Notes under the pieces: model-generated
What the model was told of the DNA's origin: nothing
The model's input: only the letters and a program-made list of their open reading frames with translations
Databases searched by the model: none
Shown: positions 1 through 8,496 of the stretch, piece after piece
Position numbering within the stretch: the first letter of the stretch is position 1
Layout: each line of letters starts with the position of its first letter
Origin: Lachnospiraceae bacterium
GTDB taxonomy: Bacteria; Bacillota; Clostridia; Lachnospirales; Lachnospiraceae
Direction of reading: 5' to 3'
Assembly (NCBI GenBank): GCA_024698345.1
Contig: JAILRH010000249.1
Span: forward strand, 1-46,830
DNA: 46,830 nt
Program-made: the position numbers and the translations under genes

Positions 1-87
1 AATTATGATAATTGGTATAATATATATAATTAAATAAATATACTGAAATTGTACAGAAATCAGTAAATTACTAAATAAACATATTAA

Positions 88-135
88 TAAGTAAATCAAT
101 AACTAAGTAAATCAATAACTAACTAAATCAGTAAA
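88..135. repeat. AT-rich 16-bp tandem repeat downstream of yhbY
   Basis: Two exact copies of a 16-bp unit (TAAGTAAATCAATAAC, 88-103 and 104-119) and a degenerate third copy (120-135) lie just past the 3' end of yhbY. The whole 1-146 stretch is very AT-rich. I see no gene and no hairpin with a U-run here. It is probably a slippage-derived spacer. Confidence 0.7.
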
Positions 136-146
136 TTATTATACGA

Positions 147-440
147 TTATGGTAAAATGATTTTTCTTTTTGCCTCATCTTTTGCAGGTTTGTATAAAAC
201 AATCTTTCTTCCTACAACATGAACAACTTCTGAATGAGTTCTTTCTGCCAATGTTTCAGCTACATCTCTGCAGTCATCAAAACAGTTCTTTAAAACAGTT
301 ATTTTGATGAGTTCCCTGGCTTCTAAAGCTTCAGCAATTGCACTTGTTATCTCAGGTGTGACAGATGATTTGCCTATTTGAAATATCGGGTCAATAGTTG
401 CAGCGATTTTTCTTAAATATGCTCTCTGTTTGCTATTCAT
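147..440 (-). CDS. yhbY: YhbY-family CRM-domain RNA-binding protein
   Basis: This 97-residue protein is a stand-alone CRM (YhbY) RNA-binding domain, a family linked to assembly of the large ribosomal subunit. The family pattern is visible as an N-terminal helical part (KQRAYLRKIA), then a loop at IGKSSVTPEI in the place of the usual GKxGLT loop, then the helix-strand part ending in VGRKIVLYKP. The length matches the family. The start is supported by GGAG seven bases upstream of the ATG. It is the last gene of rplU-prp-rpmA-obgE-yhbY, a common clostridial order in which nadD often comes next, beyond the window edge. The assignment is firm; the exact cellular role in this organism is inference from the family. 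Confidence 0.93.
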   Translation of the reverse strand: MNSKQRAYLRKIAATIDPIFQIGKSSVTPEITSAIAEALEARELIKITVLKNCFDDCRDVAETLAERTHSEVVHVVGRKIVLYKPAKDEAKRKIILP

Positions 441-524
441 AATATATCTCCATTCTACTACAATATATTTATGTTATTATTGGTTAATTTCCTTGTTTGT
501 ATAGGCGTGAGTCTTTAATGAGTA

Positions 525-1811
525 TTACTTGTAATAATCAAACATGTGACCGTAAATTTTTACAGTGTCACCGTCCTCAATTCCCAAATCTTCCAGTTCT
601 TTAAGGATTCCGTTGTCTTTCATGAAATTCTGGAAGAACATGAAACCTTTTTCGGATTCAAGGTTTGTATAACCAAGCATCTTTTCGATTCGAGGTCCTT
701 CAATGGAATAAACACCGTCCTCGATTTTTTCAACGGTATATGGATCCTGTGAATTGTCTATAAATTCAGTTGGATCATATTCTGACTCGAAAACTGTAGG
801 CGAATCATCGAAGTTATCGAGCATTTCACGGACATAATAGAGTAACTCTTTCAGTCCTTTTCCGCTGACAGCAGAAATTGGAAATACTTTCATTCCCTGA
901 GGTTCGAATTCTTTTTTCATCTCTTCAATAACTTCTGAATTGCCATCATAGAACGCATCTATTTTGTTTGCGGCAATTACCTGTGGTCTCTTTAAAAGAT
1001 CAGGGTTAAATGCCTCTAGCTCTTTGTTGATTGCTTTGATGTCAGCGATAGGATCTCTTCCCTCAACTGAAGCGGCATCAACCATGTGAATAATAACTTT
1101 TGTTCTCTCAATATGCTTTAAAAATTCGTGACCAAGTCCGATTCCTTCTGAGGCACCTTCAATAAGCCCCGGAATGTCAGCGATAACAAATCCTTTTCCG
1201 CCATCTAAATCAACAACACCCAGATTAGGATTGAGAGTTGTAAAATGATAGTTGGCAATCTTTGGTTGAGCATTTGTTACTCTTGATAAGAATGTTGACT
1301 TTCCTACATTTGGAAAACCGACAAGACCAACGTCAGCAATTACTTTTAGTTCAAGGTACACTTCTAACTCAAGACTCTTTTGTCCGGGTTGTGCGTATTT
1401 TGGAGCCTGCATTGTTGAAGTGGCATAATGCTGATTTCCTTTACCGCCGTTACCGCCTTTGAGTACAACCACTCTGGTATTATCACCACTCATGTCAGCA
1501 ATAACCTTTCTTGTTTCAACGTCACGAATTACAGTTCCTTCCGGAACCTTAATAATAAGATCTTCTCCGTTGGCACCATGTTTGTTCTTCTTGCCACCTT
1601 CTTCTCCCGGTCTTGCTTTGTACTGTCTCTTGTGTCTGAATTCATAGAGAGTGTTTAAACCTTTATCAACTTCGAATATAATATCTCCGCCTTTACCACC
1701 GTCACCGCCGTCGGGACCGCCGTTTGGAACATATTTTTCTCTTCTGAAAGAAACGTGACCGTCTCCGCCTTTTCCGGATTTTATAAAGATCTTTGCGCTA
1801 TCTGCAAACAT
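525..1811 (-). CDS. obgE: Obg-family GTPase ObgE/CgtA
   Basis: This 428-residue GTPase binds the 50S subunit late in assembly and is linked to stress and (p)ppGpp responses. Three domains are visible: the glycine-rich Obg fold (about 1-157), a G domain with G1 GFPNVGKS (165-172), G3 DIPG (212-215), G4 NKID (282-285) and G5 SAVS (313-316), and a C-terminal OCT domain (about 350-428). The start is preceded by a strong AGGAGG. It follows rpmA, but an intrinsic terminator (1842-1879) sits in the gap, so obgE and yhbY are probably transcribed at a lower level than the ribosomal protein genes. No key residue is missing. Length and order are typical of Firmicutes. Confidence 0.98.
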   Translation of the reverse strand: MFADSAKIFIKSGKGGDGHVSFRREKYVPNGGPDGGDGGKGGDIIFEVDKGLNTLYEFRHKRQYKARPGEEGGKKNKHGANGEDLIIKVPEGTVIRDVETRKVIADMSGDNTRVVVLKGGNGGKGNQHYATSTMQAPKYAQPGQKSLELEVYLELKVIADVGLVGFPNVGKSTFLSRVTNAQPKIANYHFTTLNPNLGVVDLDGGKGFVIADIPGLIEGASEGIGLGHEFLKHIERTKVIIHMVDAASVEGRDPIADIKAINKELEAFNPDLLKRPQVIAANKIDAFYDGNSEVIEEMKKEFEPQGMKVFPISAVSGKGLKELLYYVREMLDNFDDSPTVFESEYDPTEFIDNSQDPYTVEKIEDGVYSIEGPRIEKMLGYTNLESEKGFMFFQNFMKDNGILKELEDLGIEDGDTVKIYGHMFDYYK

Positions 1812-1841
1812 GGGTTACCTCCTTTTATTTTAAGACTCTTA

Positions 1842-1879
1842 TAAAGAAAAGGCTTCAAACCAAACATGATTTGAAGCCT
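1842..1879 (-). terminator. Intrinsic terminator between rpmA and obgE
   Basis: Read on the minus strand, a perfect 10-bp stem (AGGCTTCAAA with TTTGAAGCCT, arms 1870-1879 and 1850-1859) with a 10-nt loop is followed by TTTCTTTAT. The next gene follows in the same direction with no obvious promoter in the 81-bp gap, so read-through is expected. Confidence 0.8.
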
Positions 1880-1892
1880 GATGAATTCCTAC

Positions 1893-2177
1893 TTATTCAG
1901 CTACCGGATATACAGAAACCTGTTTTCTGTTCTTATCCTTTTTCTCAAATCTAACGATACCATCTGCTGTTGCAAATAATGTATCATCACCACCACGGCC
2001 TACATTAACGCCAGGGTGAATTTTTGTACCACGCTGTCTGTAAAGAATGTTTCCAGCTTTAACAAACTGTCCGTCTGCTCTCTTGGCACCAAGTCTCTTT
2101 GACTCAGAATCTCTACCGTTCTTTGTAGAACCAACTCCCTTTTTGTGGGCGAAAAACTGAAGGTTCAATTTTAACAT
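1893..2177 (-). CDS. rpmA: 50S ribosomal protein L27 with cleavable N-terminal extension
   Basis: This 94-residue protein is bacterial L27, whose N-terminus reaches the peptidyl transferase centre. It begins MLKLNLQFF followed by AHKKGVGS. The first nine residues are the Firmicutes-type extension removed by the cysteine protease Prp, known from Staphylococcus aureus work, leaving Ala as the mature end. The body shows the family sequence [15 protein letters not shown] and [14 protein letters not shown]. The protease gene ends two bases before this ATG, so substrate and protease are made from the same message. A strong SD (AGGAGG) precedes the start. Confidence 0.98.
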   Translation of the reverse strand: MLKLNLQFFAHKKGVGSTKNGRDSESKRLGAKRADGQFVKAGNILYRQRGTKIHPGVNVGRGGDDTLFATADGIVRFEKKDKNRKQVSVYPVAE

Positions 2178-2179
2178 AG

Positions 2180-2506
2180 CTATACCTCCTTATAGTCTAA
2201 TGAAATATAATCATCGTATTCTTCTTTAATCAGTTCAAGTCCAATAATTAATGACTTGAATAATAGCTGGGATTCGTTACTTGGGACACCTTCTATGATA
2301 ATATCAATAACGGCATCTCCTTCCTCTATGGCTGATACACTGTACTTATCATTAGTTAATTGATCTAATGAGTTCTCAAATGTAGTAACCAAAACGGATA
2401 TCCCGGCACAAACGATATCTTCACCTGCATCAGCGTATCCCGAATGACCGGCTACATTGATATGAAAATATCTGTTGTCAGTGCTATAAATAATAACATT
2501 TGTCAT
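2180..2506 (-). CDS. prp: Ribosomal-processing cysteine protease Prp
   Basis: This 108-residue protein belongs to the Prp (YsxB, DUF464) family. Prp trims the N-terminal extension of L27, and the processing is essential where it has been studied. The catalytic pair is visible as His21 in AGHSGYA and Cys33 in DIVCAGIS, with the usual spacing of about 12 residues. The protein sits between rplU and rpmA, the standard position, and the L27 encoded next to it carries the matching LNLQFF extension. The gap to rplU is 16 bp and to rpmA 2 bp, so translation is likely coupled. Length is normal for the family. Confidence 0.96.
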   Translation of the reverse strand: MTNVIIYSTDNRYFHINVAGHSGYADAGEDIVCAGISVLVTTFENSLDQLTNDKYSVSAIEEGDAVIDIIIEGVPSNESQLLFKSLIIGLELIKEEYDDYISLDYKEV

Positions 2507-2522
2507 CTAAGCACCATCCAAA

Positions 2523-2831
2523 TTAAGCGTTAATCTTTTCGATCTTAAGCTCAGTATACTGCTGTCTGTGACCATTCTTCTTATGGTAACCTGATTTTCT
2601 CTTGTACTTGTATACGATAACTTTTTTAGCTTTTCCATCACCAACTACTGTTGCTTCTACTGAAGCTCCGGCAACTGTTGGCTCACCAACTTTAACGTCA
2701 TCTCCACTTACGAGAAGAACCTGGTCAAAAGTATATTTTGCTCCAGCGTCTACACCGAGTTTCTCAACTCTGATTGTATCACCTTCAGAAACTTTATACT
2801 GTTTTCCACCTGTTGCTATAACTGCGTACAT
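2523..2831 (-). CDS. rplU: 50S ribosomal protein L21
   Basis: This is ribosomal protein L21, an early-assembly 23S rRNA binder. The product is 102 residues when started at MYAVIATGGKQYKV (2829-2831), the family's normal N-terminus, preceded by GGAGG at good spacing. The open frame runs further upstream to 2900 but that part overlaps the leader RNA and is not protein-like. The C-terminal signature YKKKNGHRQQYTELKIEKI-like region is present in slightly varied form (GYHKKNGHRQQYTELK). It heads the rplU-prp-rpmA-obgE-yhbY unit, behind a clear promoter and an L21-type leader. Confidence 0.97.
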   Translation of the reverse strand: MYAVIATGGKQYKVSEGDTIRVEKLGVDAGAKYTFDQVLLVSGDDVKVGEPTVAGASVEATVVGDGKAKKVIVYKYKRKSGYHKKNGHRQQYTELKIEKINA

Positions 2832-2912
2832 ACGGCACCTCCTATTACCCATTACTCGCCAGCTTCGGTGATTGATTAAATCAATACTTTGAAACCTCAC
2901 TGTGCGGCATAC
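2832..2912 (-). ncRNA. Candidate L21 ribosomal-protein leader RNA
   Basis: The roughly 80-nt 5' UTR of rplU contains GCCGCACAGTGAGG, then CGAAGCTGGCGAGT, then GGTAATAGGAGGTG running into the start codon. This layout resembles the L21 leader found upstream of rplU in many Firmicutes, thought to mediate autogenous control by L21. The match was made by eye, so the fold is not proven. Confidence 0.6.
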
Positions 2913-2918
2913 TCAACT

Positions 2919-2947
2919 ATATTAGCACATAGTTATTTCCTTGTCAA
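2919..2947 (-). promoter_or_regulatory. Sigma-A promoter of the rplU operon
   Basis: On the minus strand TTGACA (2942-2947) and TAATAT (2919-2924) are separated by exactly 17 bp, placing the start near 2912. The palindrome AATCGCA-GAG-TGCGATT (2946-2962) overlaps the -35 box; it could be the end of the cysE transcript or an operator. Confidence 0.8.
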
Positions 2948-2973
2948 TCGCAGAGTGCGATTAATTCGTTATA

Positions 2974-3888
2974 TTATTGGTTTTTATAATTTAACTCCGG
3001 TGCTTTCATGGAAACCTTAGTTCCGGCATCAATTGACTCAGTAATGAAGGTATTACCACCGATTACTGTATCCTTACCAATAACTGTATTACCACCAAGA
3101 ATTGTTGCTCCTGCATAAATAGTAACATTGTCCTCAATAGTCGGATGTCTCTTTATGCCACGAAGTGACTGACCGCCACGAGTAGAAATACCACCGAGTG
3201 TAACACCCTGATATATTTTGACATTTTTTCCAATAACTGTAGTCTCACCTATAACTATTCCTGTACCGTGATCTATAAAGAAATATTCACCAATTGTAGC
3301 TCCGGCGTTGATATCTATACCTGTTCTACTATGGGCGTATTCTGTCATAATTCTAGGAATGAATGGCACATCCATGAGATAGAGCTCGTGTGCAATTCTG
3401 TATACAAAGATTGCTAATAATCCCGGATATGAAAAGATTATCTCTTCTTTGTTATTAGCGGCCGGATCTCCATTATATAGTGCTTCCACATCAGTGAGAA
3501 GAATCTTTTGGATATCGGATATCTTTGAGAAGAAAGTCTCACATACATTGTCAGTGAGATTCTCAATTTCTTCATCTGATAATGAACAGTTATTGTATCT
3601 GAATGCAAGCTGAACCTGTGCATTTAAGTGTTCATAGACTTTTGTAAGGTAATGACCGATAAAATAATCAGGAGATGAAGTGGCAATGTTTTCATATCCA
3701 AAATATCCCGGAAACATTACTCTTCTGATGTCCTTTATAATATTGATAATCTCTCCTCTGTTTGGAAGTCTGCTGGAACAGTCGCCGGCATATATATCGT
3801 TGTTTTCATAATTTGAGGCAATGTCTTTTACTGCCTCTGAAATAATAGATTTGATTTCTTTTGACATTGTAATATGTGGTAGTTTCAC
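2974..3888 (-). CDS. cysE: Serine O-acetyltransferase
   Basis: This 304-residue enzyme transfers acetyl from acetyl-CoA to L-serine, the first step of cysteine synthesis. The N-terminal half is helical. The C-terminal part (about 190-295) is a left-handed beta-helix of hexapeptide repeats, with the signature TGIDINAGATIGEYFFIDHG, then GIVIGETTVIG and QGVTLGG. The catalytic His is in FIDHG. The start is probably GTG: AGGAG lies six bases upstream of it, whereas the first ATG seven codons in has no such site. The length is that of the longer clostridial type. No T-box or S-box is visible upstream, and no other cysteine gene is adjacent. Confidence 0.94.
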   Translation of the reverse strand: MKLPHITMSKEIKSIISEAVKDIASNYENNDIYAGDCSSRLPNRGEIINIIKDIRRVMFPGYFGYENIATSSPDYFIGHYLTKVYEHLNAQVQLAFRYNNCSLSDEEIENLTDNVCETFFSKISDIQKILLTDVEALYNGDPAANNKEEIIFSYPGLLAIFVYRIAHELYLMDVPFIPRIMTEYAHSRTGIDINAGATIGEYFFIDHGTGIVIGETTVIGKNVKIYQGVTLGGISTRGGQSLRGIKRHPTIEDNVTIYAGATILGGNTVIGKDTVIGGNTFITESIDAGTKVSMKAPELNYKNQ

Positions 3889-3989
3889 TACGCTCTCCTA
3901 TTTTTTCTAAAATGAATTATATCATTATTATATTGGGGTAACAAGAAAAAAGTTACGAACATGTGATAAGTAATTAATATCATTATGAA

Positions 3990-4035
3990 TTAAGGAATTA
4001 TGATATCAATGAGTTAAGATATCATAATTCCTTAA
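3990..4035 (-). terminator. 18-bp inverted repeat after the Nudix gene, possible terminator
   Basis: A perfect stem (arms 3990-4007 and 4018-4035, core AAGGAATTATGATATC, 10-nt loop) follows the stop codon of the Nudix gene. The stem is strong but neither side has a good U-run, so termination is likely but not certain. It sits between the Nudix gene and cysE. Confidence 0.5.
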
Positions 4036-4042
4036 AAAATAG

Positions 4043-4501
4043 CTAATATTGATGTACGACAGATTCTACCAGCTTTTTACCCTCATAGCGAACTTTTAAA
4101 GTGAAAAAATCATCTCCGTTAATCAGCTTTGTCAAAAATAGTCTGTCTCCTTCCCAGGTCTTTAAATTCAGCACTTTGTCTTTATCTATCCAATGAAGAT
4201 CTCCTTCATCACATTCCAGCAATTCACCGGTAAAATCGTCTGCCGTATACAGATACATATATTCAGTCTCATATTCATCAGAAATAAAAGTAATAACTGA
4301 TCTAAGTCTGAAACTGGTAAGTGATAATCCCGTTTCTTCTTTAACTTCTCTGAGCAGACACTCTTCAGGTGTTTCGTCTTTTTCAAATTTTCCGCCTACT
4401 CCAATCCAATGTCCTTCATTGATGTCGTTCTTTTTTTTTGTTCGGTGTAACATCAAATACTTATTGTCTTTTTCTATATAACATAGTGTTGTGTTAACCA
4501 T
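4043..4501 (-). CDS. Nudix hydrolase, MutT/8-oxo-dGTP diphosphatase type
   Basis: This 152-residue protein hydrolyses a nucleoside diphosphate linked to another moiety; the closest family type is MutT-like sanitising enzymes. The complete Nudix box runs from Gly37 to Leu59 and fits G-x5-E-x7-REUxEExGU exactly (GKFEKDE, then REVKEETGL). ATG at 4501 is chosen over a TTG one codon upstream because GGAGG is then five bases away rather than two. It has no functional tie to its neighbours, lying between a BspA-type protein and cysE. The substrate cannot be told from sequence. Possible alternatives are dNTP, ADP-ribose or coenzyme targets. Confidence 0.9.
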   Translation of the reverse strand: MVNTTLCYIEKDNKYLMLHRTKKKNDINEGHWIGVGGKFEKDETPEECLLREVKEETGLSLTSFRLRSVITFISDEYETEYMYLYTADDFTGELLECDEGDLHWIDKDKVLNLKTWEGDRLFLTKLINGDDFFTLKVRYEGKKLVESVVHQY

Positions 4502-4643
4502 CAAAACCTCCGATAATAAAATCTTGAAAAAGTATTATTTATTAAAAGTATAATTAAAATTCACAGTGAGATTACTTGATTCATTTTCATTATAAACAGA
4601 TAGGCAGGACGCACTGCAATATTGTTTTGAATTGTTTCGCAAG

Positions 4644-4706
4644 TCAGCAACATTTAATTGTTTCGATTTCAGTTCCTGCAAAACAGTAAGTACCACATTT
4701 TTTAAC
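4644..4706 (-). pseudogene. Decayed leucine-rich repeat beyond the stop of the BspA-like gene
   Basis: Reading on in the same frame past the TAA at 4707-4709 gives VKKCGTYCFAGTEIETIKCC before a TGA (4644-4646). This lines up without gaps against an upstream repeat of the same protein (TITTIGDYAFFKTPIKKIKMP). The stop replaces one residue, and Cys stands where Ile, Ala, Met and Pro are expected. The stretch is therefore the relic of at least one further repeat, cut off by a premature stop. Downstream of 4644 I see no further repeat and no other gene up to the Nudix start. Confidence 0.7.
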
Positions 4707-6320
4707 TTAATTTGGTAACTTAACACTTTTCAATTTTGTTTGATTAAAAGCATTGTTGCCAATATTCTTTATTTTTTTGTTGAACGCTACAGTGCTAAGT
4801 TTCTCACACCCTGCGAAAGCAGAATCTCCAATAGTCTTTAAGTTCTTTGGCATTTTAATCTTTTTGATCGGAGTTTTGAAGAAAGCATAGTCTCCGATTG
4901 TAGTAATTGTGTTTGGAAGGTTAATTGTTGTTAGAGAACTATTACTAAATGCTCCATTTCCTATAACCTTACAACCTTTTGGAATTGTAATGGATTTTAT
5001 GCTTTTGTATGAAAATGCATATGCTCCGATTTCTTTGATTTTACTATTCTTTGCAAATTTTACAACTTTCAAATTGTTGTTATCTGAAAATGCTGCATCA
5101 CCAATTACTTTGACTTTTGCCGGAATTGTAACAGAAGCTTCTTTTCCTGTATATCTTAATAATACTCCATCTTTGGAAATGTACATATTACCAACTTTTT
5201 TGATTTTAAATTTTTTATCCTTAATAATGCTTTTGTAAGTCTTTTTATTTGCTATTCTTAAAATGCTTAAAATGCTCTTTCCATCAAGTTTCTTTGATTT
5301 GATAGTCCATTTACATTTTGCTAAACTTGTATCTTCGCAATCATCATCATAAAGAATGTTAAAATAATCAGAGTTAGCGTGCTCCACATCATTAATAACT
5401 TTGTTTACTGTACTTGGAATAGTAATGCTCTTGAATTTTACACAATAGTTTTTCCATGCTCCGTCATTATTACTATCGTACAGATATACTATAGCCTGAA
5501 GAGACACTGTAGTACATCCTTTGCGAATGTTAAGTGTATCTTTGTATCTTGGAACCTGGATAAGCTTCTTTCCGTCCTTTGAGTAAACTACTCCGTCAAA
5601 GCTTGAGTAATTTGGATCTGAACCAAGTACGTTTAACTTTTCAGAAGCAAAAATAAATTTTTTGTCCGGTGTATAGTTAGTGTTGAGATTAATTTCTTTA
5701 ACTCTGTTAAATATCGCATCAGAAAGAACATCATAATGTTCCACGCATTTAGCTTCTAAACCCGTTGCAGGCATGGTAACTACTGCATCCTTTGATATTT
5801 TTTCAAAAGGCATATATCCGATTTTAGTAACTGTTGCAGGAATAGTAAGTTCTTTAAGTGCTGCATCAGCAAAAGCGTAACAGCCAATTTGTTCAAGCCC
5901 ATCTGGCAATGTAATCTTTTTAATATTCTTGCATCCCATAAAAGCATAATCTGCAATTCCGATAATTCCTTTTGATATAACTACTTCCTTAATTGAATCT
6001 TTGTTGTAGTTCTTTGTATAAGAATCATCTACAATACCGGTTCCTGCAACTGTAAGAACACCATTGTTGAATGTGTAACTGATATCATTCTTGACTATTT
6101 TTTTATGAAAGATTGTATCAAATTCAAGTTCATTTCCGTTTTCAACAGTATCAATTCTGTTATAGATATCTTGGTCTGACACAGAATTCTCTATATCTAC
6201 TGACTGAGAAATTGATAAAATGTTATTGGCGTTTGTATTAGTGTCTGCCATAACATTAAAACTACAAATGTTTGAAACAACCATTGCTCCCATTAAAATA
6301 AATAAACTACTCTTTTTCAT
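4707..6320 (-). CDS. Secreted BspA-like leucine-rich-repeat protein, C-terminally truncated
   Basis: This 537-residue product has a signal peptide (MKKSS plus hydrophobic core, cleavage likely after VMA near residue 25). Two blocks of BspA-type (LRR_5) repeats follow, about 80-185 and 390-537, each with the pattern IxxIGxxAFxxCxxLxxIxIP. A middle section (about 190-390) contains SSFDGVVYSKDGKKLIQVP and SKDGVLLRYTGKEASVTIP, the spacer motif typical of these proteins. BspA-type proteins in other bacteria act at the cell surface in adhesion; the ligand here is unknown. There is no LPxTG, S-layer or choline-binding anchor. The protein ends in mid-repeat, and the frame continues as repeat sequence after the stop (4644-4706). 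GGAGG precedes the ATG by seven bases. Confidence 0.9.
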   Translation of the reverse strand: MKKSSLFILMGAMVVSNICSFNVMADTNTNANNILSISQSVDIENSVSDQDIYNRIDTVENGNELEFDTIFHKKIVKNDISYTFNNGVLTVAGTGIVDDSYTKNYNKDSIKEVVISKGIIGIADYAFMGCKNIKKITLPDGLEQIGCYAFADAALKELTIPATVTKIGYMPFEKISKDAVVTMPATGLEAKCVEHYDVLSDAIFNRVKEINLNTNYTPDKKFIFASEKLNVLGSDPNYSSFDGVVYSKDGKKLIQVPRYKDTLNIRKGCTTVSLQAIVYLYDSNNDGAWKNYCVKFKSITIPSTVNKVINDVEHANSDYFNILYDDDCEDTSLAKCKWTIKSKKLDGKSILSILRIANKKTYKSIIKDKKFKIKKVGNMYISKDGVLLRYTGKEASVTIPAKVKVIGDAAFSDNNNLKVVKFAKNSKIKEIGAYAFSYKSIKSITIPKGCKVIGNGAFSNSSLTTINLPNTITTIGDYAFFKTPIKKIKMPKNLKTIGDSAFAGCEKLSTVAFNKKIKNIGNNAFNQTKLKSVKLPN

Positions 6321-6458
6321 TTCATTTCCTCCATTTTTTTCATTAAAAATTTGTTTTCATAAAATATTATTAATTATTGAGAACTCTTAGTTCTTTTTGT
6401 TTTTGTCTTTCAAATATGTAAACGAATCAATTATCTGATTTATTGCATAAAAAATAAA

Positions 6459-6498
6459 AAAAAGGCCGACTACTATATAAATAGTACATCAGCCTTTT
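6459..6498 (-). terminator. Intrinsic terminator of the trp operon
   Basis: After trpA the minus strand reads AAAGGCTGA, a long stem-loop, TCGGCCTTT and then an uninterrupted T-run (6453-6463 region). The 9-bp closing stem has one G-U pair. A second small hairpin (6507-6528, CAAGACTTGC with GCAAGTCTTG) precedes it. Confidence 0.85.
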
Positions 6499-6535
6499 GT
6501 TCATAGCAAGACTTGCGAGCAAGTCTTGAATTATT

Positions 6536-7309
6536 TTATGCTTTGAGACAAGCTTCTTTCATTGATTTTACATATTCGCCAACATATGGTACACAGTCTC
6601 TTCCATACTCGGCAACTATTTTTACAATAGCACTGCCAACAATTGCACCGTCTGCATATTTGCAAACATTTTGTGCCTGCTCAGGTTTTGAAATACCAAA
6701 ACCGATAGCACATGGAATATCGGTGTTTTCTTTTACTAATTTTACCATTGCACCAAGATCTGTTGTGATGTTTTCTCTTACACCTGTAACACCTAAAGAT
6801 GATACACAGTATACAAAACCTTCAGCTTCCTTGGCAATCTCTTTAATTCTGTCGTTAGATGTAGGTGCAATGAGAGAGACTAATTCAATACCGGCCTTTG
6901 TACATTCAGGCTGGAGTTCATTTTTCTCTTCGAAGGGACAATCAGGAACAATGATTCCGCAGATTCCGCATTCATTACATCTATCCATAAATTTTTCTTT
7001 TCCGTAAACATAGATTACGTTGATATATGTCATAAATACAAGCGGAATTTTTATCTGATCTTTGATTTCTTTGAGTGTATCAAAGAGCTTGTCTGTTGTG
7101 CATCCTGCGTTTAATGCTCTAAGATCAGCTTCCTGAATTACAGGGCCTTCTGCTACAGGATCTGAAAATGGAATTCCAACTTCAATAAGGTCAGCTCCCT
7201 TATCCTGCATTTCTAAAATTATTTTTTTTGTTGTTTCAAGATCAGGATCTCCTCCTGTGACAAATGCTATAAATGCTTTATTTTTAAATGCGTCTTTTAT
7301 TCTACTCAT
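6536..7309 (-). CDS. trpA: Tryptophan synthase alpha subunit
   Basis: This 257-residue TIM-barrel subunit cleaves indole-3-glycerol phosphate to indole and glyceraldehyde 3-phosphate, passing indole to TrpB. The catalytic Glu lies in [12 protein letters not shown] and the catalytic Asp in the same segment (FSDPVAEGP). The phosphate-binding end GFGISKPEQ and GAIVGSAIV is present. The start at [13 protein letters not shown] is chosen because AGGAG lies nine bases upstream and the family begins there; the frame is open 16 codons further. The ATG overlaps the trpB stop (ATGAGTAG), which points to translational coupling. It is the last gene of the operon and is followed by a strong terminator. Confidence 0.97.
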   Translation of the reverse strand: MSRIKDAFKNKAFIAFVTGGDPDLETTKKIILEMQDKGADLIEVGIPFSDPVAEGPVIQEADLRALNAGCTTDKLFDTLKEIKDQIKIPLVFMTYINVIYVYGKEKFMDRCNECGICGIIVPDCPFEEKNELQPECTKAGIELVSLIAPTSNDRIKEIAKEAEGFVYCVSSLGVTGVRENITTDLGAMVKLVKENTDIPCAIGFGISKPEQAQNVCKYADGAIVGSAIVKIVAEYGRDCVPYVGEYVKSMKEACLKA

Positions 7310-8486
7310 AAATCTGTACTCCTCTGTATCTTGCAATTGCAGCAACGTCTTTATCACCGCGTCCTGAAATATTTACTACAACGATTTTATCTTTGTCCAA
7401 TGTCTTTGCATATTTCATTGCATAAGCAACAGCATGTGAACTCTCAATTGCAGGAATGATACCTTCAGTTCTTGAGAGATATTCAAATGCTTCTACTGCT
7501 TCTACGTCAGTGATTGGTACATAGCGGGCTCTGTTAGTGTCGTTAAGCATAGCATGCTCAGGTCCGATTCCGGGATAATCAAGTCCTGCTGATATTGAAT
7601 ATACCGGAGCAATCTGTCCAAATTCATCCTGACAGAAAATTGACTTCATTCCGTGGAAGATTCCCTCAGATCCGTTTGCAATTGTTGCTGCGTTCTTTGG
7701 ATTGTCGACACCAAGGCCTGCAGCCTCACATCCGATAAGTTCTACATCTTTATCTTCAATAAAATTATAGAATGCTCCGATGGCATTAGAACCGCCACCA
7801 ACACAGGCGATAACTGCATCAGGAAGTCTGCCCTCTGCTTCAAGAATCTGTTTTTTGATTTCCTTGCTTATTACTGCCTGAAAATCACGTACAATTGTTG
7901 GAAATGGATGAGGTCCCATAACAGATCCGAGAACATAGTGAGTATCTGATATTCTGTTGGTCCATTCTCTCATTGTTTCATTTACTGCATCTTTAAGTGT
8001 CATTGTTCCGCTTGTTACGGCATGAACCTTTGCACCTAAAAGTTCCATCCTAAATACATTTAATGCCTGACGGTCACAGTCTTCTTTTCCCATGAATATT
8101 TCACATTCCATATCCATAAGAGCTGCAGCTGTTGCGGTTGCAACACCGTGCTGACCTGCACCTGTCTCTGCGATTACTCTTGTTTTACCCATTTTCTTTG
8201 CAAGCAAAACCTGACCTAAAACGTTGTTGATTTTGTGAGAACCTGTATGGTTTAAATCTTCTCTCTTTAAATAGATTTTTGCACCACCTAAGTCCTTTGT
8301 CATCTTTTCCGCATAATATAATAAAGATGGTCTTCCTGCATAATTGTTAAGTAAATCATTGAGCTCAGCTACGAATTCAGGATCGTTCTTATACTTGTTG
8401 TATGCTTCTTCCAGTTCGTATACTGCATTCATCAATGTCTCAGGTATATACTGACCTCCGTAATTTCCAAATCTTCCTTTGCTCAT
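7302..8486 (-). CDS. trpB: Tryptophan synthase beta subunit
   Basis: This 394-residue PLP enzyme joins indole and serine to make tryptophan. The PLP lysine is Lys85 in HTGSHKINN. The phosphate loop [10 protein letters not shown] and the start [14 protein letters not shown] are those of TrpB1, the form that partners with TrpA, rather than the stand-alone TrpB2. The length is normal and AGGAGG precedes the ATG. The gene sits between trpF (10-bp gap) and trpA (8-bp overlap), so the two synthase subunits should be made together. Confidence 0.98.
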   Translation of the reverse strand: MSKGRFGNYGGQYIPETLMNAVYELEEAYNKYKNDPEFVAELNDLLNNYAGRPSLLYYAEKMTKDLGGAKIYLKREDLNHTGSHKINNVLGQVLLAKKMGKTRVIAETGAGQHGVATATAAALMDMECEIFMGKEDCDRQALNVFRMELLGAKVHAVTSGTMTLKDAVNETMREWTNRISDTHYVLGSVMGPHPFPTIVRDFQAVISKEIKKQILEAEGRLPDAVIACVGGGSNAIGAFYNFIEDKDVELIGCEAAGLGVDNPKNAATIANGSEGIFHGMKSIFCQDEFGQIAPVYSISAGLDYPGIGPEHAMLNDTNRARYVPITDVEAVEAFEYLSRTEGIIPAIESSHAVAYAMKYAKTLDKDKIVVVNISGRGDKDVAAIARYRGVQIYE

Positions 8487-8496
8487 GGATAACCTC

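Noticed and set aside
2832-2900. A 23-codon N-terminal extension of L21
   Set aside because: It covers the leader RNA, is not seen in the family, and the downstream ATG has the SD.
4535-4726. A 63-codon minus-strand frame between the Nudix and BspA-type genes
   Set aside because: It overlaps the end of the BspA-type gene in another frame, lacks a good SD and matches no family. The same DNA reads as decayed LRR sequence in the BspA frame.
5379-5582. Plus-strand open frames opposite the BspA-type gene, and similar plus-strand frames opposite obgE, trpD, scrA, leuS and alaS
   Set aside because: They mirror strong minus-strand genes, lack SD sites and show no family motifs.
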